64,000 bases of DNA, from positions 4,798,001 through 4,862,000 of the forward strand of contig NC_012796.1 in assembly GCF_000010665.1 (NCBI RefSeq), in the 5' to 3' direction. The notes under the pieces are model-generated. The model was not told where the DNA came from. It saw nothing but the letters and a program-made list of their open reading frames with translations, and searched no databases. The stretch comes from Solidesulfovibrio magneticus RS-1 (GTDB taxonomy: Bacteria > Desulfobacterota > Desulfovibrionia > Desulfovibrionales > Desulfovibrionaceae). This document shows, piece after piece, positions 42,806 to 52,668 of this stretch. The translations under genes were made by a program, and so were the position numbers. Each line of letters begins with the position of its first letter. The stretch's first letter is position 1.

Positions 42806-44476
42806 CTAGAGGCTGTCGATCATGGTCGCGTTGATGTAGCGATCCTGGAAGTCGCCGGAAATGGAACGAACCTCCAGCATGGCGGAATCACGGTCGTATT
42901 GTTTGACCAGCATGTTCTGCTTGCTGTCGAGATAATCGCCCATGGCCTTGACGATGGCGTCGTATTCCGCCTGGCCGGAATCGAACCGGAACTGGGCCTG
43001 TTGCACGGTGAGCTTTTGCAGCTCCATGGACGATTCGGCGAACTTCACTTCCGAGGTGGCGGCGCGCAGCTTGGCCAGGGCCTGCTGGAAGGTGCTCATC
43101 AGGGTAAACTCCTGATTGCGGCCTTCCACGCTCAGCTGGGTCATCTTCTTGTACTGGCGGCTGACGTCGCGTCCCTTGGTCCACCAGTCGAAGGGGAAAT
43201 TGAGCGTCAGGTTGGGATACATGAACGGCAGGGTCGACGTGTCGTCCTTGTAGCTCGTGTTGTTGAGGGTGGACACCGAAGTGAAGCCAAACGAGAAGGT
43301 CGGCAGGAAATGGATGTAGGACAGGGCGATGTTCTTTTTCTGGAGCGCCTTCTCGTATTCGTGGATACGCAGGGCGAAAGAATGCTTTTTGAGCTTTTCG
43401 TCGGTGACGCCGGCCGGGTTGAAGTCTTCCAGCACCTGGCGGGGAGCGTCCTTGAGGGACAGTTCGATCTTCTGGACAAAGGGGATGCCCATGATGAACT
43501 TCATTTCGTCAAGCAGCACCGATTTGGTGGTGCGCATCTTCTCGGCTTCGGTGCGGGCCATGTTGATCTTGGTCTCGGCGATGCGCACGTCGAGCTGGGC
43601 GCCCTGTCCCAGGCCGGCCCGGGTCTTGACGTATTCCAGGTTCTTCTGGGCCAGCTCTTCCTTTTCCTTGGCCATGGCGATCATGGTCTCGACCATGCCA
43701 AGCTGGAGGTAGGTGACGCCCAGGCGCTTGAGGCCGCCGTCGATGACCTTAAGGTGGGACAGCACGGCGATGTTGGCCATTTCCTTCTTGGCCTGGACGT
43801 CAAAGGCGGTCAACAGCGGGTTCCAGGCCCCGGTGGAAAAGCTCAGATCGTATTTCTTGCGGTTGCGGTTGGCCGAGTTGCCGGCATAGACCGCATTGGA
43901 AGCGTTGATGGTATTGTACAGGTTCTGGGTCGGGTCGCTGGAGGGGTTGTCCAGGGCCGTGGCATAAGCCGTGGACGCGGCGGTGTTTTTATACTCCGGC
44001 AGACGCAGATAGAACGTCGTGCTCATGACGATGGTGGGGATGTACTGCGAGTAGGCATCTCCCACGTCCAGGCGCTTGGATTCGATCTCGATGGCGCTTT
44101 TGGTCAAAAGCGGCGACTGGGCCAGGGCCACGCGCACGCACTCGTCGAAATCGGCGGGCGAACGCAAGGTGGTGGAACCCAGGGCCAGGGCCCCTGCAGC
44201 CTTGGAAAAACTCGGCGCGGGATCGTCGGAGGCAGGCTCGGCGGGCTGCGAAGCAGCCTTGGCGACCGGAGCCGGAGCCGGCGTCGGCGCGGGCTGGGTC
44301 GTCGCCCCCTTGGTCTTGTCCTTGGTGTAGCGGTCACCGGGAGCGGCCATGGCCGGCATGGCCAGGCACAGCCCCAAAAGACAGGCAAGGGCCACGGTCA
44401 GAAGCCGTTTCCCCCCCAAAGGCGCGTTCCCCCCGGACGCCGCCATCCCCAGCCAACAGGTCAGTTTCCTGGCCAT
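42806..44476 (-). CDS. TolC-family outer membrane efflux protein
   Basis: A 556-residue precursor. An Ala-rich leader and a Pro/Ala linker (about 45-75) precede two OEP repeats with long helices (SALSQ-type pattern in FDECVRVALAQSPLLTKSAIE, LKVIDGGLKRLGVTYLQLGM, NQEFTLMSTFQQALAKLRAA). The start at 44476 stands behind GGGGAGGAG; an earlier in-frame start would overlap the ATPase gene. It should form the trimeric exit duct for the adaptor and ABC transporter encoded beside it. Longer than E. coli TolC by about 60 residues, mainly because of the N-terminal linker. Confidence 0.88.
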   Translation of the reverse strand: MARKLTCWLGMAASGGNAPLGGKRLLTVALACLLGLCLAMPAMAAPGDRYTKDKTKGATTQPAPTPAPAPVAKAASQPAEPASDDPAPSFSKAAGALALGSTTLRSPADFDECVRVALAQSPLLTKSAIEIESKRLDVGDAYSQYIPTIVMSTTFYLRLPEYKNTAASTAYATALDNPSSDPTQNLYNTINASNAVYAGNSANRNRKKYDLSFSTGAWNPLLTAFDVQAKKEMANIAVLSHLKVIDGGLKRLGVTYLQLGMVETMIAMAKEKEELAQKNLEYVKTRAGLGQGAQLDVRIAETKINMARTEAEKMRTTKSVLLDEMKFIMGIPFVQKIELSLKDAPRQVLEDFNPAGVTDEKLKKHSFALRIHEYEKALQKKNIALSYIHFLPTFSFGFTSVSTLNNTSYKDDTSTLPFMYPNLTLNFPFDWWTKGRDVSRQYKKMTQLSVEGRNQEFTLMSTFQQALAKLRAATSEVKFAESSMELQKLTVQQAQFRFDSGQAEYDAIVKAMGDYLDSKQNMLVKQYDRDSAMLEVRSISGDFQDRYINATMIDSL

Positions 44477-44496
44477 GCGCTCCTCCCCGTCGAGCG

Positions 44497-45201
44497 TTAC
44501 CCGTTTAGATAGCCGTCCGTCAGGACGCATTTTCTCGTGCAATGTTCCGCAGTCATGGCGTCGTGGGTGACCACGACCATGGCCGTTCTCGCTTCTTCGG
44601 TGATCTTTGTAAAATACTCCAGTACACGGAGGCTGTTTTCCCGGTCAAGCTGTCCGGTGGGCTCGTCGGCCAAAATAAATTCCGGCTCGTTGACCAGAGC
44701 CCGGGCGATGGACACGCGCTGGCGCTCGCCGCCGGACAGCCGGTTGGACGGCTGGTGGACCCGGTGGTCAAGGTTGACCATACTTAGGGCCTCGCGGATC
44801 CGGTCTGGCCGCTCCCGACGGGGCACGCCAGCATAGATCAGCGGCAACTCCAGGTTTTCGTACACCGTGGAGTTTTCGAGCAGGTCACAAGTCTGAAAAA
44901 CGAACCCGAGCATCTCCCGGCGAAAAATGGCCTGCTGGTCGCGGCTAAGGGACAGGACGTCCACGCCGGCCACTTGATATTCGCCGGTGCTTGGCGGTTG
45001 AAACAGTCCCAGCACGAACAGCAGCGTGGACTTGCCCGAGCCCGAAGGTCCCATAACCGCCACCATCTCGCCCCGGCGCACATGGAGATTGACGTCTTTT
45101 AAGACGGTGATCTGCCCGGCCGCCGTGACGTAGTTTTTCGTCAGGTGGTTGATGTCGATGACAAGGGCGTTGTCGTCGTTGATGTCGTAGCGGTTACTCA
45201 T
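44497..45201 (-). CDS. ABC transporter ATPase (MacB/LolD type)
   Basis: A 234-residue ATPase with Walker A GPSGSGKST (about residues 51-59), a Q-loop in FVFQTCDLLENSTVYENLELP, the signature LSGGERQR, Walker B FILADEPTGQLD and the switch histidine in VVTHD. The sequence is characteristic of MacB/LolD ATPases that drive mechanotransmission rather than transmembrane substrate passage. It overlaps the permease gene by 8 bp, so the two are made together. Confidence 0.93.
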   Translation of the reverse strand: MSNRYDINDDNALVIDINHLTKNYVTAAGQITVLKDVNLHVRRGEMVAVMGPSGSGKSTLLFVLGLFQPPSTGEYQVAGVDVLSLSRDQQAIFRREMLGFVFQTCDLLENSTVYENLELPLIYAGVPRRERPDRIREALSMVNLDHRVHQPSNRLSGGERQRVSIARALVNEPEFILADEPTGQLDRENSLRVLEYFTKITEEARTAMVVVTHDAMTAEHCTRKCVLTDGYLNG

Positions 45202-46447
45202 AGCGCATGGCGTCCACGACCTGCATCCGGCTGGCCCGGATGGAGGGATAAAGGCCCGCGCCGACGCCGAGAATCGCGGCGAATCCCAGGCCCATGAGCA
45301 GACAGAAGACGAAAAGCCCCTCGGGCGGACGCGAACCGAGCATCCGGCTCATGTATTCGATGCCCACGCGGCCAAGGATCACGCCGAAGACCGACGAGGA
45401 CAGGGTGACGCACAGGGCCTCGAACAGGAACTGGTAGAGGATGTCGGAATCCAGCGCGCCCATGGCCTTTTTCAGGCCGATTTCCCGGGTCCGGCTGGTG
45501 ACCGTGGCCATCATGATGTTCCAGATGCCGAATCCGCCGAGAATCATGGTGGCGACGATGGAGCTGTAGATGAAAAGCTCCACCCACCAGAAAATGCGCT
45601 GCACCTGTTTGAGCGGCTCCCAGGCCACGTTGACCCGCAGCCCCCGGTCGATCTGGTTGGCCTTGACCACGCCGGGCACGGCCTTGGCCACCGAGCCGAC
45701 GTCGTCCCAGGTGGCGCAGCGCACATAGGCGCTGTAGGGCTGGGAGATGCCGACCACCCGGGCCTTGGCCGTGGTGATGGGCAAAAAGACAAAAAGCGCC
45801 CGGTCGCCGGCCCGCACGCCGCCGAGGATGCCGACCACGGTGTAGAGGTTGTCGTCAATGGACAACGTCTGGCCGATGCCCGCGTCCTCGCTGCCGAAAA
45901 TCTGGCGGGCCAGATCGGCCCCGACCACGCACACCCGCGCCCCTTCCTCGATGTCGCGCTGGTCGAACAGCCGGCCGGCCTTGGCGTTAAACGAGAAGAC
46001 CTTCCAGTAGTTGGCCTCGCAGCCGACCAGATTGAAGCCGAAGAGCCGGTCGTGCCAGGTGGTCACGGCACTGGTCTTGAGGGCCACGGTGGTGATGTCG
46101 AGCACCCCCGGAATGCGGGCGATGGCCTCCAGGGTGCGGTCGCGGAACCATTCCTGGCGTTCAAGGTTTTGGGGCTCGAACATGACGTTGATGATGGTCG
46201 CGCCGCCGAGCAGGTCGAGATCGTTGTTGAAATTCTTTTTGAGGTCGTTGCCCATGGTGATGATGACGATGAAACCCGCCATGCCCAGGGCAATGGAGGC
46301 AAGGACGCCGATATAGCGACGACGCTTGCGCATGACCTCGCGCACGCTGACGCGCACGAGGTCGTAATAGCGCATGGGACCAGCGCCGCGCCGACGAATG
46401 CTGTCAAGCTCGGCGACGGTGATTTTCTTACGTTTGCCTATGGCCAT
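45194..46447 (-). CDS. MacB/FtsX-type ABC transporter permease
   Basis: A 417-residue permease. The cytoplasmic N-terminus (VREVMRKRRRYIGVLASIALG) runs into the first membrane helix. A periplasmic MacB_PCD-like domain of about 230 residues follows (FRDRTLEAIARIPGVLDITTV, GREVCVVG-like GARVCVVGADLARQIFG). A C-terminal FtsX domain has three helices (SRTREIGLKKAMGALDSDIL between). MacB-type systems move lipids, lipoproteins or peptides from the periplasm or membrane to TolC. Gene order after it is ATPase, TolC, adaptor. The substrate is inferred from the biosynthetic neighbours, not from this sequence. Confidence 0.9.
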   Translation of the reverse strand: MAIGKRKKITVAELDSIRRRGAGPMRYYDLVRVSVREVMRKRRRYIGVLASIALGMAGFIVIITMGNDLKKNFNNDLDLLGGATIINVMFEPQNLERQEWFRDRTLEAIARIPGVLDITTVALKTSAVTTWHDRLFGFNLVGCEANYWKVFSFNAKAGRLFDQRDIEEGARVCVVGADLARQIFGSEDAGIGQTLSIDDNLYTVVGILGGVRAGDRALFVFLPITTAKARVVGISQPYSAYVRCATWDDVGSVAKAVPGVVKANQIDRGLRVNVAWEPLKQVQRIFWWVELFIYSSIVATMILGGFGIWNIMMATVTSRTREIGLKKAMGALDSDILYQFLFEALCVTLSSSVFGVILGRVGIEYMSRMLGSRPPEGLFVFCLLMGLGFAAILGVGAGLYPSIRASRMQVVDAMRYE

Positions 46448-46492
46448 GCCGGATAGTTCCGCTGCGGACCCTTTGGATTTCGCCTAGCCGCC

Positions 46493-47773
46493 CTACAGGT
46501 AGGACAGCTTGCCCCGGGGCGCATCGCCGTTTTCCTCACCGGCGGCGGACTGCGGTTCCTCGTCCAGATCGCACTCCCGGATGCGGAATTCCTTGGCCAG
46601 CTTCTCCAGCACGGACAGCACGACGTCGAGCTGGCGGTCCTGGTGGGTGCTCATGTAGGCGGTGCGAATGAGCGCCTGGCCGCGCGGCACGGCCGGATAC
46701 ACGGCCGGCAGGGCGAATATCCCGGCCTCGAACAGGGCGCGGGAGAAGAAAAAGGCCTTTTCGTCCGAGCCGATGATGATGGGAATGATGGGGGAGGACG
46801 AGTTGCCGATGCGCAGGCCGATGTCACGGTAGGCCTGGCGCATGCGCCCCGTGACCTCGTGGAGCCGGTCCACGCGTTCGGGCTCCTTGGCCAGGATGTC
46901 CAGACAGGTGAGCACGGCCACGGTGTTGGCGGCCGGCAGGGCGGCGGAAAAGATCTGGGTGCGCGACTGGTAGCGCAGGTAGCGCAGCATGTCCTCGTCG
47001 TCGGAGGCGATGAACCCGCCGATGGAGGCCATGGACTTGCTGAAGGTGCCCATGATGAAATCGACCTTGTCCGTGATGCGGAAATGGTCGGCGCTGCCGC
47101 GTCCGCCCCGGCCGAACACGCCCAGGCCATGGGCGTCGTCGAGGTAGAAGACCACGTCGGGGTGGGCGTCCTTGATGGCCGCGATCTCGTCCAGGGGAGC
47201 CAGTTCGCCGGACATGCTGAACACGCCCTCGGTGACGAGGAACACGTCGCCGTCGGGGCGGGCGGCCTTGGCGTCCTCCACGCGCTTCAAAGCGTGGGCG
47301 GCGTCGTTGTGGGCGAAGGTGGCCAGACGGGCCTTGGTGTTTTTGACGCCCTCGAAGATGCTGGCATGGTTTTCCCGGTCGCACAGCACGGTGTCAGCCG
47401 GGGTGATGAGCACGCCCAAAGCGCCCAGGTTGGCGCTAAAGCCGGTGACGTGGACCACCACATGGCGCTTGCCCACGAAATCGGCCAAGCGCTCTTCGAG
47501 GTGGTGGTGCAGCACCATGTTGCCGCTTAAAAAGCGCGAGCCGCCGGGGCCGGTGCCCCAGTGGTAGACGGCCTGGGCCGAGGCGTCCATGACCCGGGGG
47601 TCGTGGCTCAGGCCCAGGTAGTCGTTGGAGCCGATCATGATGAGGCGCTTGCCGCCGACCTCGACCTCGGTGCCCCAGGTCTTGGCGATGGGGCGGAAAT
47701 ACGGATTGATGCCCTGGGCCGAAATCTGGGAATGCAGGGCATTGAAGTGCTCGCAGCGTTGGCGCAGTCTCAT
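46493..47773 (-). CDS. Serine palmitoyltransferase-like alpha-oxoamine synthase
   Basis: A 426-residue PLP enzyme of the AONS/KBL/SPT family. Landmarks: NDYLGLSHDPRV, WGTGPGGSRFLSGN, YLDDAHGLGVFGRGG with the PLP-binding D and H, and GTFSKSMASIGGFIAS with the Schiff-base lysine K246. The FSKS(x)ASxGGF form is closer to bacterial serine palmitoyltransferases than to KBL (GTLGKA) or BioF. These enzymes condense an amino acid with an acyl-thioester and release CO2; SPT makes 3-ketosphinganine. It is the first gene of the export cluster. No ketoreductase, acyl carrier protein or acyl-activating gene is adjacent. Its C-terminal 25 residues are acidic and atypical. Confidence 0.85.
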   Translation of the reverse strand: MRLRQRCEHFNALHSQISAQGINPYFRPIAKTWGTEVEVGGKRLIMIGSNDYLGLSHDPRVMDASAQAVYHWGTGPGGSRFLSGNMVLHHHLEERLADFVGKRHVVVHVTGFSANLGALGVLITPADTVLCDRENHASIFEGVKNTKARLATFAHNDAAHALKRVEDAKAARPDGDVFLVTEGVFSMSGELAPLDEIAAIKDAHPDVVFYLDDAHGLGVFGRGGRGSADHFRITDKVDFIMGTFSKSMASIGGFIASDDEDMLRYLRYQSRTQIFSAALPAANTVAVLTCLDILAKEPERVDRLHEVTGRMRQAYRDIGLRIGNSSSPIIPIIIGSDEKAFFFSRALFEAGIFALPAVYPAVPRGQALIRTAYMSTHQDRQLDVVLSVLEKLAKEFRIRECDLDEEPQSAAGEENGDAPRGKLSYL

Positions 47774-47961
47774 GGCGTTCGTTGATTCCTCGCGTGGTTA
47801 GGAAACGGCGGCGTCAAATATGGCTGGAATCGCCGGCCGCCGGGGCGGCCGAAGGGCCTTGCCGGTCCCCGAATATCGGTTGGGAACAACGGCCAATACG
47901 CCAAAGGCGAGGCCTTTGCAAGTCTGGGGGCCTCCGGGCCACCCGGAAAATAAACACGTGT

Positions 47962-48456
47962 TCACTTGGCCGCGGCCAGGGCCTCGCGGACCCGGGAGGC
48001 CAGCTGCCCAAGGAGCTTGCCGGCGGCCAGTTTGGCCCGACCGAGCTGGCCCGGACTCAAGCGGGTGAAGTAGATCTCGTCGTCCGGGGCGGCCAGTTCG
48101 AGGGAATAGTTGCGCAGCCACTGGCCGCGCTTCTTGCTCCACTCCAGATAGACCCAGTAGAACGTCGTGGCCCCGTCGGCGGCGCGGCAACGGGCCGCGC
48201 CCCAGGCGTAGGCCTCGCCGCCGCGCTCCACTTCCCGGTACTTGAGGAAATCGAAGTCTTCAAAGCGCAGCCCGTCGGCGGCGGTCATGCCCCGGGCGGC
48301 GATCTCCATGGCCTGGCGGTAGCCGTCCTTGGGAATGCCGGACAAGCCCAGGGCCGGATAGTGCCAGGCCCCGAACCACACGAGCAGGCCGACCCCGGCC
48401 AAGACCGCGCCGGCCAGGCCCCACAAGCCGAAGCGCAAAACACGGCGGGCGCTCAC
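47962..48456 (-). CDS. Membrane-anchored protein of unknown function
   Basis: A 164-residue protein with one N-terminal membrane helix (GLWGLAGAVLAGVGLLVWFG) and a periplasmic domain of about 130 residues containing AYAWGAARC, TTFYWVYLEWSKKRGQWLRNY and a closing helix. No known motif was recognised. Its start overlaps the stop of the previous gene (ATGA at 48453-48456), so it is expressed with the GT-C glycosyltransferase and the other small protein upstream. Confidence 0.72.
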   Translation of the reverse strand: MSARRVLRFGLWGLAGAVLAGVGLLVWFGAWHYPALGLSGIPKDGYRQAMEIAARGMTAADGLRFEDFDFLKYREVERGGEAYAWGAARCRAADGATTFYWVYLEWSKKRGQWLRNYSLELAAPDDEIYFTRLSPGQLGRAKLAAGKLLGQLASRVREALAAAK

Positions 48457-48893
48457 GGCTGGGCCTCCCCGACCGGCGGGCAGGCCCAGCCCATGCGCCA
48501 GCCGGCGGCTTCCAGACGTCTGGCCCGTTCCAGTTTCTCGGCGGCGCGCAGCTCGTCGTCCATGGCCCTGGCCCGGGTGGCCAGGTTTTTACGAACGGCC
48601 CGCACCAGGGAGTCTTCGGACACCAGGGACCCGGGCGCGGGCTTGTAAACGCCGGCGCGCAACTCGTCCAGGCGGACCTTGATCGCCTTGTCCGTGGCTT
48701 CCAGCACGTCGCGGTGGCGTTCCTTCATGATGGACGTGTTCTCGCCGTCGTTGACCAGACCGTTGTAAAAGGACTGGCGGGCAAAAAGCGTGGCCCCCTC
48801 GGGAGTCTTGAGAAAGCCCTTGTAGAGCGTGCCCCCCAGGGCGACCAGCAGCAGCAGGCGGATGATATTGTCGCGGGAAACCAGCGTTTTCAT
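48453..48893 (-). CDS. Membrane-anchored helical protein of unknown function
   Basis: A 146-residue protein with one N-terminal membrane helix (IIRLLLLVALGGTLYKGFL), then mostly charged helices (IMKERHRDVLEATDKAIKVRL, RAMDDELRAAEKLERARRLE). Both ends overlap neighbours by four bases (ATGA junctions), showing tight coupling with the GT-C enzyme and the following anchored protein. No family recognised. Confidence 0.72.
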   Translation of the reverse strand: MKTLVSRDNIIRLLLLVALGGTLYKGFLKTPEGATLFARQSFYNGLVNDGENTSIMKERHRDVLEATDKAIKVRLDELRAGVYKPAPGSLVSEDSLVRAVRKNLATRARAMDDELRAAEKLERARRLEAAGWRMGWACPPVGEAQP

Positions 48894-50548
48894 GACGCCC
48901 CCTCCCGCCGCCGCCAGATTTCGAGGTCCTTTTGGGGCGGTTCCACGGCGATGAAATAATGATGGTTGGGATCGTCGGTGCGGTTGCCGAAGGTCTCGTC
49001 CGGGAAAGGCACGGGCACGCGCTCGTAGTCGCGCTCAAAGTTCAGGCTGTCGGTGAATTCCCGGGTCCCGAACAGGAACCGGTCGCGGTTGACACGCACC
49101 ACCCGCCGGCGCAGCACCCAGTCGGGTTTGACCCCCTCGGGGACGGGGCCTTGCAGGCCGCCCAGCACCCGCACCCCGGACAGGGCGAATTGCAGGGGCA
49201 GGTCGCCGTATTCGGCCACGATGGTCTGGCCGGGTTTGGCGTTGGCCGTAAAAAATCCCACAATGGCGGCGTTGACGTCGGGATAGCCGCAGACCAGTTC
49301 GGTGACGAACAGCTTGAGCGGAAAATTGTTGGAGGTGAGCATCCGGAAATCGTTTTGCCAGGGCCGGTTGACGATCTTGAGCCGCTCCATGGGATAAACG
49401 GCCAGCCAGTTGGTGGCGGCCAGCAGAAAAAAGAGCAGGACGGCCGAGAGCCTGGAGAAATTCCACAGCCGGCGCACGCAAAAGGCCAGCAAAAAGGCGC
49501 ACAGCGGCAGCAGATGGGCGATGTAGCGGAAAAACCGCTGGGGAACCAGGCCCAGAAACAGCAGGCTGAACACGATGAGCACGGCGGCAAACAGCGCGAA
49601 CCGTTCGGCCGGATCGGCCGGACGCTCGCCGCGCAGGGCAAACCGCCGCCAGCGCCAGACCAGATAGACCGACACCGGCAAGGGCAGGCAGAACATGCAC
49701 AGGTCGGCGAAATAGAGCATGAGGTTTTCGGGCACGAGCAGCACGTCGAACATGCCGCTTTGGCTGCCGATGCGGTAGAGCAGGATGCCCGGGACCATGA
49801 CCAGGGCGATGGTGGCAGCCACAAGCCAGCCCAGGCGCTTCCAGTGGAACTTCTCGGGATAGACCAAAAAGGCGGCGGCCAGGGCCGTTGGGGCGAAGCT
49901 CAAAAAGAGCAGGTAGTTGGCGTGAAAGAGTAGCGCCATGCCGGCGAACATGGCCAAAAGCGGCAGGGTCTTGCGTTGCCAGTCGGACAAAAAGGCGTCC
50001 AGGGTCCAAAGGACGAACAGCGTGCCCGGGGCGTAGTAGCGGGCCTGCCGGCCGATGAGCAGAAAGGGCACGCAGGTGGTGAGAAGGATGGCGGCCAAAA
50101 GGGCCAGATCGCGGTCGCCGAAGTGGCGGCGCGTGAGGCGATACAGCCAGTAGACGGCGACCAGGGCGGCCAAGGCGAAGGGCACGCGGCCGGCGGCGGC
50201 GTCCAAGCCGCCCACGGCAAAGCCGGCGGCCTGCAGGTAGATCTGCATCCAGGGCGACCAGCGCCAGAGATAGCCCCCGACCTTGTCGAATTCCCGCTCC
50301 TCTTCCTGGGAGACGACGTTTAGGCCGTCAAAGGAATAGGGCAGGCCGTGGACCAGGACGTTTTTGGCCAGACAGGCGGTCTCGGCCTCGTCCTGCCAGA
50401 AGGGGCGCTGGCCCAGGTTGTAAAATAGGAGAAAGGCGGCCAGGACCAGCACGGCGGCCAGTCCCCAATCCAAACGGCGGCCGGCCGCCTCGGGAGCGGC
50501 AGGCGGCGCGGCCGGGACCGGCCCGGCGGGCGTCGAGGTATGCGTCAT
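48890..50548 (-). CDS. ArnT/PMT-like GT-C glycosyltransferase
   Basis: A 552-residue polytopic protein with about 12 membrane helices. The first periplasmic loop contains [20 protein letters not shown]; its D-E pair is the catalytic acidic motif of GT39/GT83 enzymes. [18 protein letters not shown] and RQARYYAPG are further family-typical loops. It should transfer a sugar from polyprenyl phosphate to an acceptor on the periplasmic side. The soluble C-terminus (about 400-552) probably binds the acceptor. It leads a three-gene unit with two small anchored proteins; the acceptor (protein or lipid) is not identified. Confidence 0.87.
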   Translation of the reverse strand: MTHTSTPAGPVPAAPPAAPEAAGRRLDWGLAAVLVLAAFLLFYNLGQRPFWQDEAETACLAKNVLVHGLPYSFDGLNVVSQEEEREFDKVGGYLWRWSPWMQIYLQAAGFAVGGLDAAAGRVPFALAALVAVYWLYRLTRRHFGDRDLALLAAILLTTCVPFLLIGRQARYYAPGTLFVLWTLDAFLSDWQRKTLPLLAMFAGMALLFHANYLLFLSFAPTALAAAFLVYPEKFHWKRLGWLVAATIALVMVPGILLYRIGSQSGMFDVLLVPENLMLYFADLCMFCLPLPVSVYLVWRWRRFALRGERPADPAERFALFAAVLIVFSLLFLGLVPQRFFRYIAHLLPLCAFLLAFCVRRLWNFSRLSAVLLFFLLAATNWLAVYPMERLKIVNRPWQNDFRMLTSNNFPLKLFVTELVCGYPDVNAAIVGFFTANAKPGQTIVAEYGDLPLQFALSGVRVLGGLQGPVPEGVKPDWVLRRRVVRVNRDRFLFGTREFTDSLNFERDYERVPVPFPDETFGNRTDDPNHHYFIAVEPPQKDLEIWRRREGAS

Positions 50549-50589
50549 GGCCCGCTCTCGGTACTGAAGGCGAGGTCGGATGTAAAGCC

Positions 50590-52287
50590 TCAGGCGTTCT
50601 CCCGCCCGGCCAGGATGCAGCGGTTCTTGCCGGCGGCCTTGGCCGCGTACAGCGCGCGGTCGGCGGCGGCGAAGAGGTCCTTTTCGGCGTCCATGGCCGG
50701 GTCCGCCTCGGCCGCGCCCAGGCTCACCGTCACCCGGGCCGCCCCCAGGCCGTCCGGCAGCGGAATGTCCAGGGCGGCCACGGCCCGGCGCAGCCGCTCG
50801 GCCGCCGTCAGGGCCGACACGCCGTCAGTGGCCGGCAGGATCACGGCAAACTCCTCGCCCCCCACCCGGTAGGCGCCGTCGATGTCGCGCAGGCCGGCCC
50901 GAAGCGCCCCGGCCACGGCCCGCAGCACGTCGTCGCCCAGGCCATGGCCGAAGCGGTCGTTGACGTGCTTGAAATCGTCAATGTCCAGGATGAGCAGCGT
51001 AAACGGCTCGCCTTGACGCCGCAGACGGGCCATTTCGACGCCAAGGCGCGTCACGAAGCAGCCTCGGTTTTCCAGGCCCGTCAGCGCGTCATGGTCGGCC
51101 CGCCGGACGAGTTCCTCCTCGGCCAGACGCAACTGTTCCACGGTTTCGGCCATGGCGTCGCGCTCCCGGGCCAGCTTGGCCATGGCCTCGCCCAGGTGCT
51201 CGCTTTTATCCTGCAGCGCCTCGGACAGGTCGGCCAGACGCCGGCCAAGGACGCCGATCTCGTCGTCGCCAAAACGCGGCGGCAGCAGGCAGGCCTCCCG
51301 TCCGCCCAGGGAGTCGGCGAAATCGGCCAACACCCGCAGCCGCTTGACGAACACCAGGCGACACAAGACCGCCGCCGCCGCCACGGCCAGGGCCACGGCC
51401 CCGGCCGAGACGCCGGCGGCCAGCAGCGCCCGGGACCGGGCCGCTTCCTGGGCGTCGCGCGCGGCCATGCCCACGAACATGACGCCGTACGGGTCGCGGC
51501 CGTCACGCTCCAGGGACAAGGTTTTATAGGCGTACAGCGTTTCCACGCCGTCCGGGTTGGCGGCCATGAACACTCCCGAGGACTGGCCCCAGGCGAACTG
51601 GCCGGAAAACAGCGCGTCGAACCGATCGCCGGGGCGCAGGGACGGGCTTGGCGGATACCGGGTCAACAACACGCCCTGACGGTCAAAAAACGCCAGAAAG
51701 GCCCCGGGCGGCATGCCGCAACGGTGAAACAGCGACTGATACCAATCCAGGCCCACGGCCACGCCCAACACCCCCGACGGCGTGCCCGAGGCGTCCAGCA
51801 GGGAATGGGCGAAATGGATGGACGGCTTGGCCGTGATCTGGCCGACGACATATTCGCCCATGGCGAAGTCCCCCCGCCGCAGGGCCTCGATGAAATACCG
51901 CCGCCCGCCCACCCGGGTTCCGGCAAAGGGCTTGACCAGCGAGAACCGCATCTCGCCGCTGACGTCGCTGGCATGGATGTTGTCGGCGAAGGGCAGAGCC
52001 TCGGCCAGCCGGGCCAGCACGGCGTCGGCCGCCTCGGGAGGGCCGTCGCGCAGCGCCGGGTCGGACGCGGCGGCTTCCAGCGTTTGCCGCACTTGGGCGG
52101 CCATGGCGTCCTGGACGGCGGCCGCCTGATAGGCGGCGCGCTCAAGCAGGCTGCGCCCCTGGGCCAGGGCATCGTCAAACATGGCGAGGGCCAGCCAGTG
52201 CTCCACGGCGACGAGGGGTCCAATGGCGACGAGGAAGACGGCCATGAACCGAAAATAGATTGTTTTGTAAAACGGGATCGTCCGCAT
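50590..52287 (-). CDS. Diguanylate cyclase with dCache sensor and HAMP-like linker
   Basis: A 565-residue membrane protein. A first membrane helix ([17 protein letters not shown]) is followed by an extracytoplasmic cache domain with DVSGEMRFS and [19 protein letters not shown], a second helix near residues 300-325, a HAMP-like and coiled-coil stretch, and a GGDEF domain. The active site is GGEEF at 476-480. RDID at 467-470 is a proper inhibitory I-site five residues before it, so product feedback is expected. It makes cyclic di-GMP from GTP. ATG 52287 is preferred over an upstream TTG. Nearby GT2 and deacetylase genes may be output targets; this is only suggested by position. Confidence 0.92.
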   Translation of the reverse strand: MRTIPFYKTIYFRFMAVFLVAIGPLVAVEHWLALAMFDDALAQGRSLLERAAYQAAAVQDAMAAQVRQTLEAAASDPALRDGPPEAADAVLARLAEALPFADNIHASDVSGEMRFSLVKPFAGTRVGGRRYFIEALRRGDFAMGEYVVGQITAKPSIHFAHSLLDASGTPSGVLGVAVGLDWYQSLFHRCGMPPGAFLAFFDRQGVLLTRYPPSPSLRPGDRFDALFSGQFAWGQSSGVFMAANPDGVETLYAYKTLSLERDGRDPYGVMFVGMAARDAQEAARSRALLAAGVSAGAVALAVAAAAVLCRLVFVKRLRVLADFADSLGGREACLLPPRFGDDEIGVLGRRLADLSEALQDKSEHLGEAMAKLARERDAMAETVEQLRLAEEELVRRADHDALTGLENRGCFVTRLGVEMARLRRQGEPFTLLILDIDDFKHVNDRFGHGLGDDVLRAVAGALRAGLRDIDGAYRVGGEEFAVILPATDGVSALTAAERLRRAVAALDIPLPDGLGAARVTVSLGAAEADPAMDAEKDLFAAADRALYAAKAAGKNRCILAGRENA

Positions 52288-52668
52288 GAAGAGCCGTCTC
52301 GATACGTCCTGCGCCGCACAGGGCGGCAAATGTCGATAAAATTTGCCCCGTCTACACGACGGCGTTGCGTTTTACAAGCCGGATTCCAGCCTGTATCAGT
52401 AAACAAAAGTTATCTTTGCTACACTAATTCCATTGTAATCATTTCCACATCACCGCCAACACGATTCGTCCTTCGGCTTGGGCGCTCCGTCACGCCTGCC
52501 GACCGGACGGCGCAGGAAAACAAGGGCGCTCCCCAGGCATCAGGGCCGCAATGGTTGACAGCACCCCCGTTTTCAGGATTAGTTCCCCGTTTGGCCGCGA
52601 ACTCTCCCTTGCGCGGCGCATTCCGCCGGCCCGCCCGCGATCCGGCGACCCCCCTGGAGCGAACGCCC
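52288..52668. other. 381-bp divergent intergenic region
   Basis: It separates the diguanylate cyclase from the plus-strand GT2 gene. An AT-rich patch at about 52360-52460 probably carries promoters, but I could not assign clear -35/-10 pairs. No RNA gene or repeat of the families seen elsewhere in the window. Confidence 0.4.

Noticed and set aside
46493-47773. 8-amino-7-oxononanoate synthase (BioF) or 2-amino-3-ketobutyrate ligase
   Set aside because: The lysine motif FSKSMASIGGF fits the SPT-like branch better, and no biotin or threonine-degradation gene is near; kept as an alternative only until a phylogeny is made.
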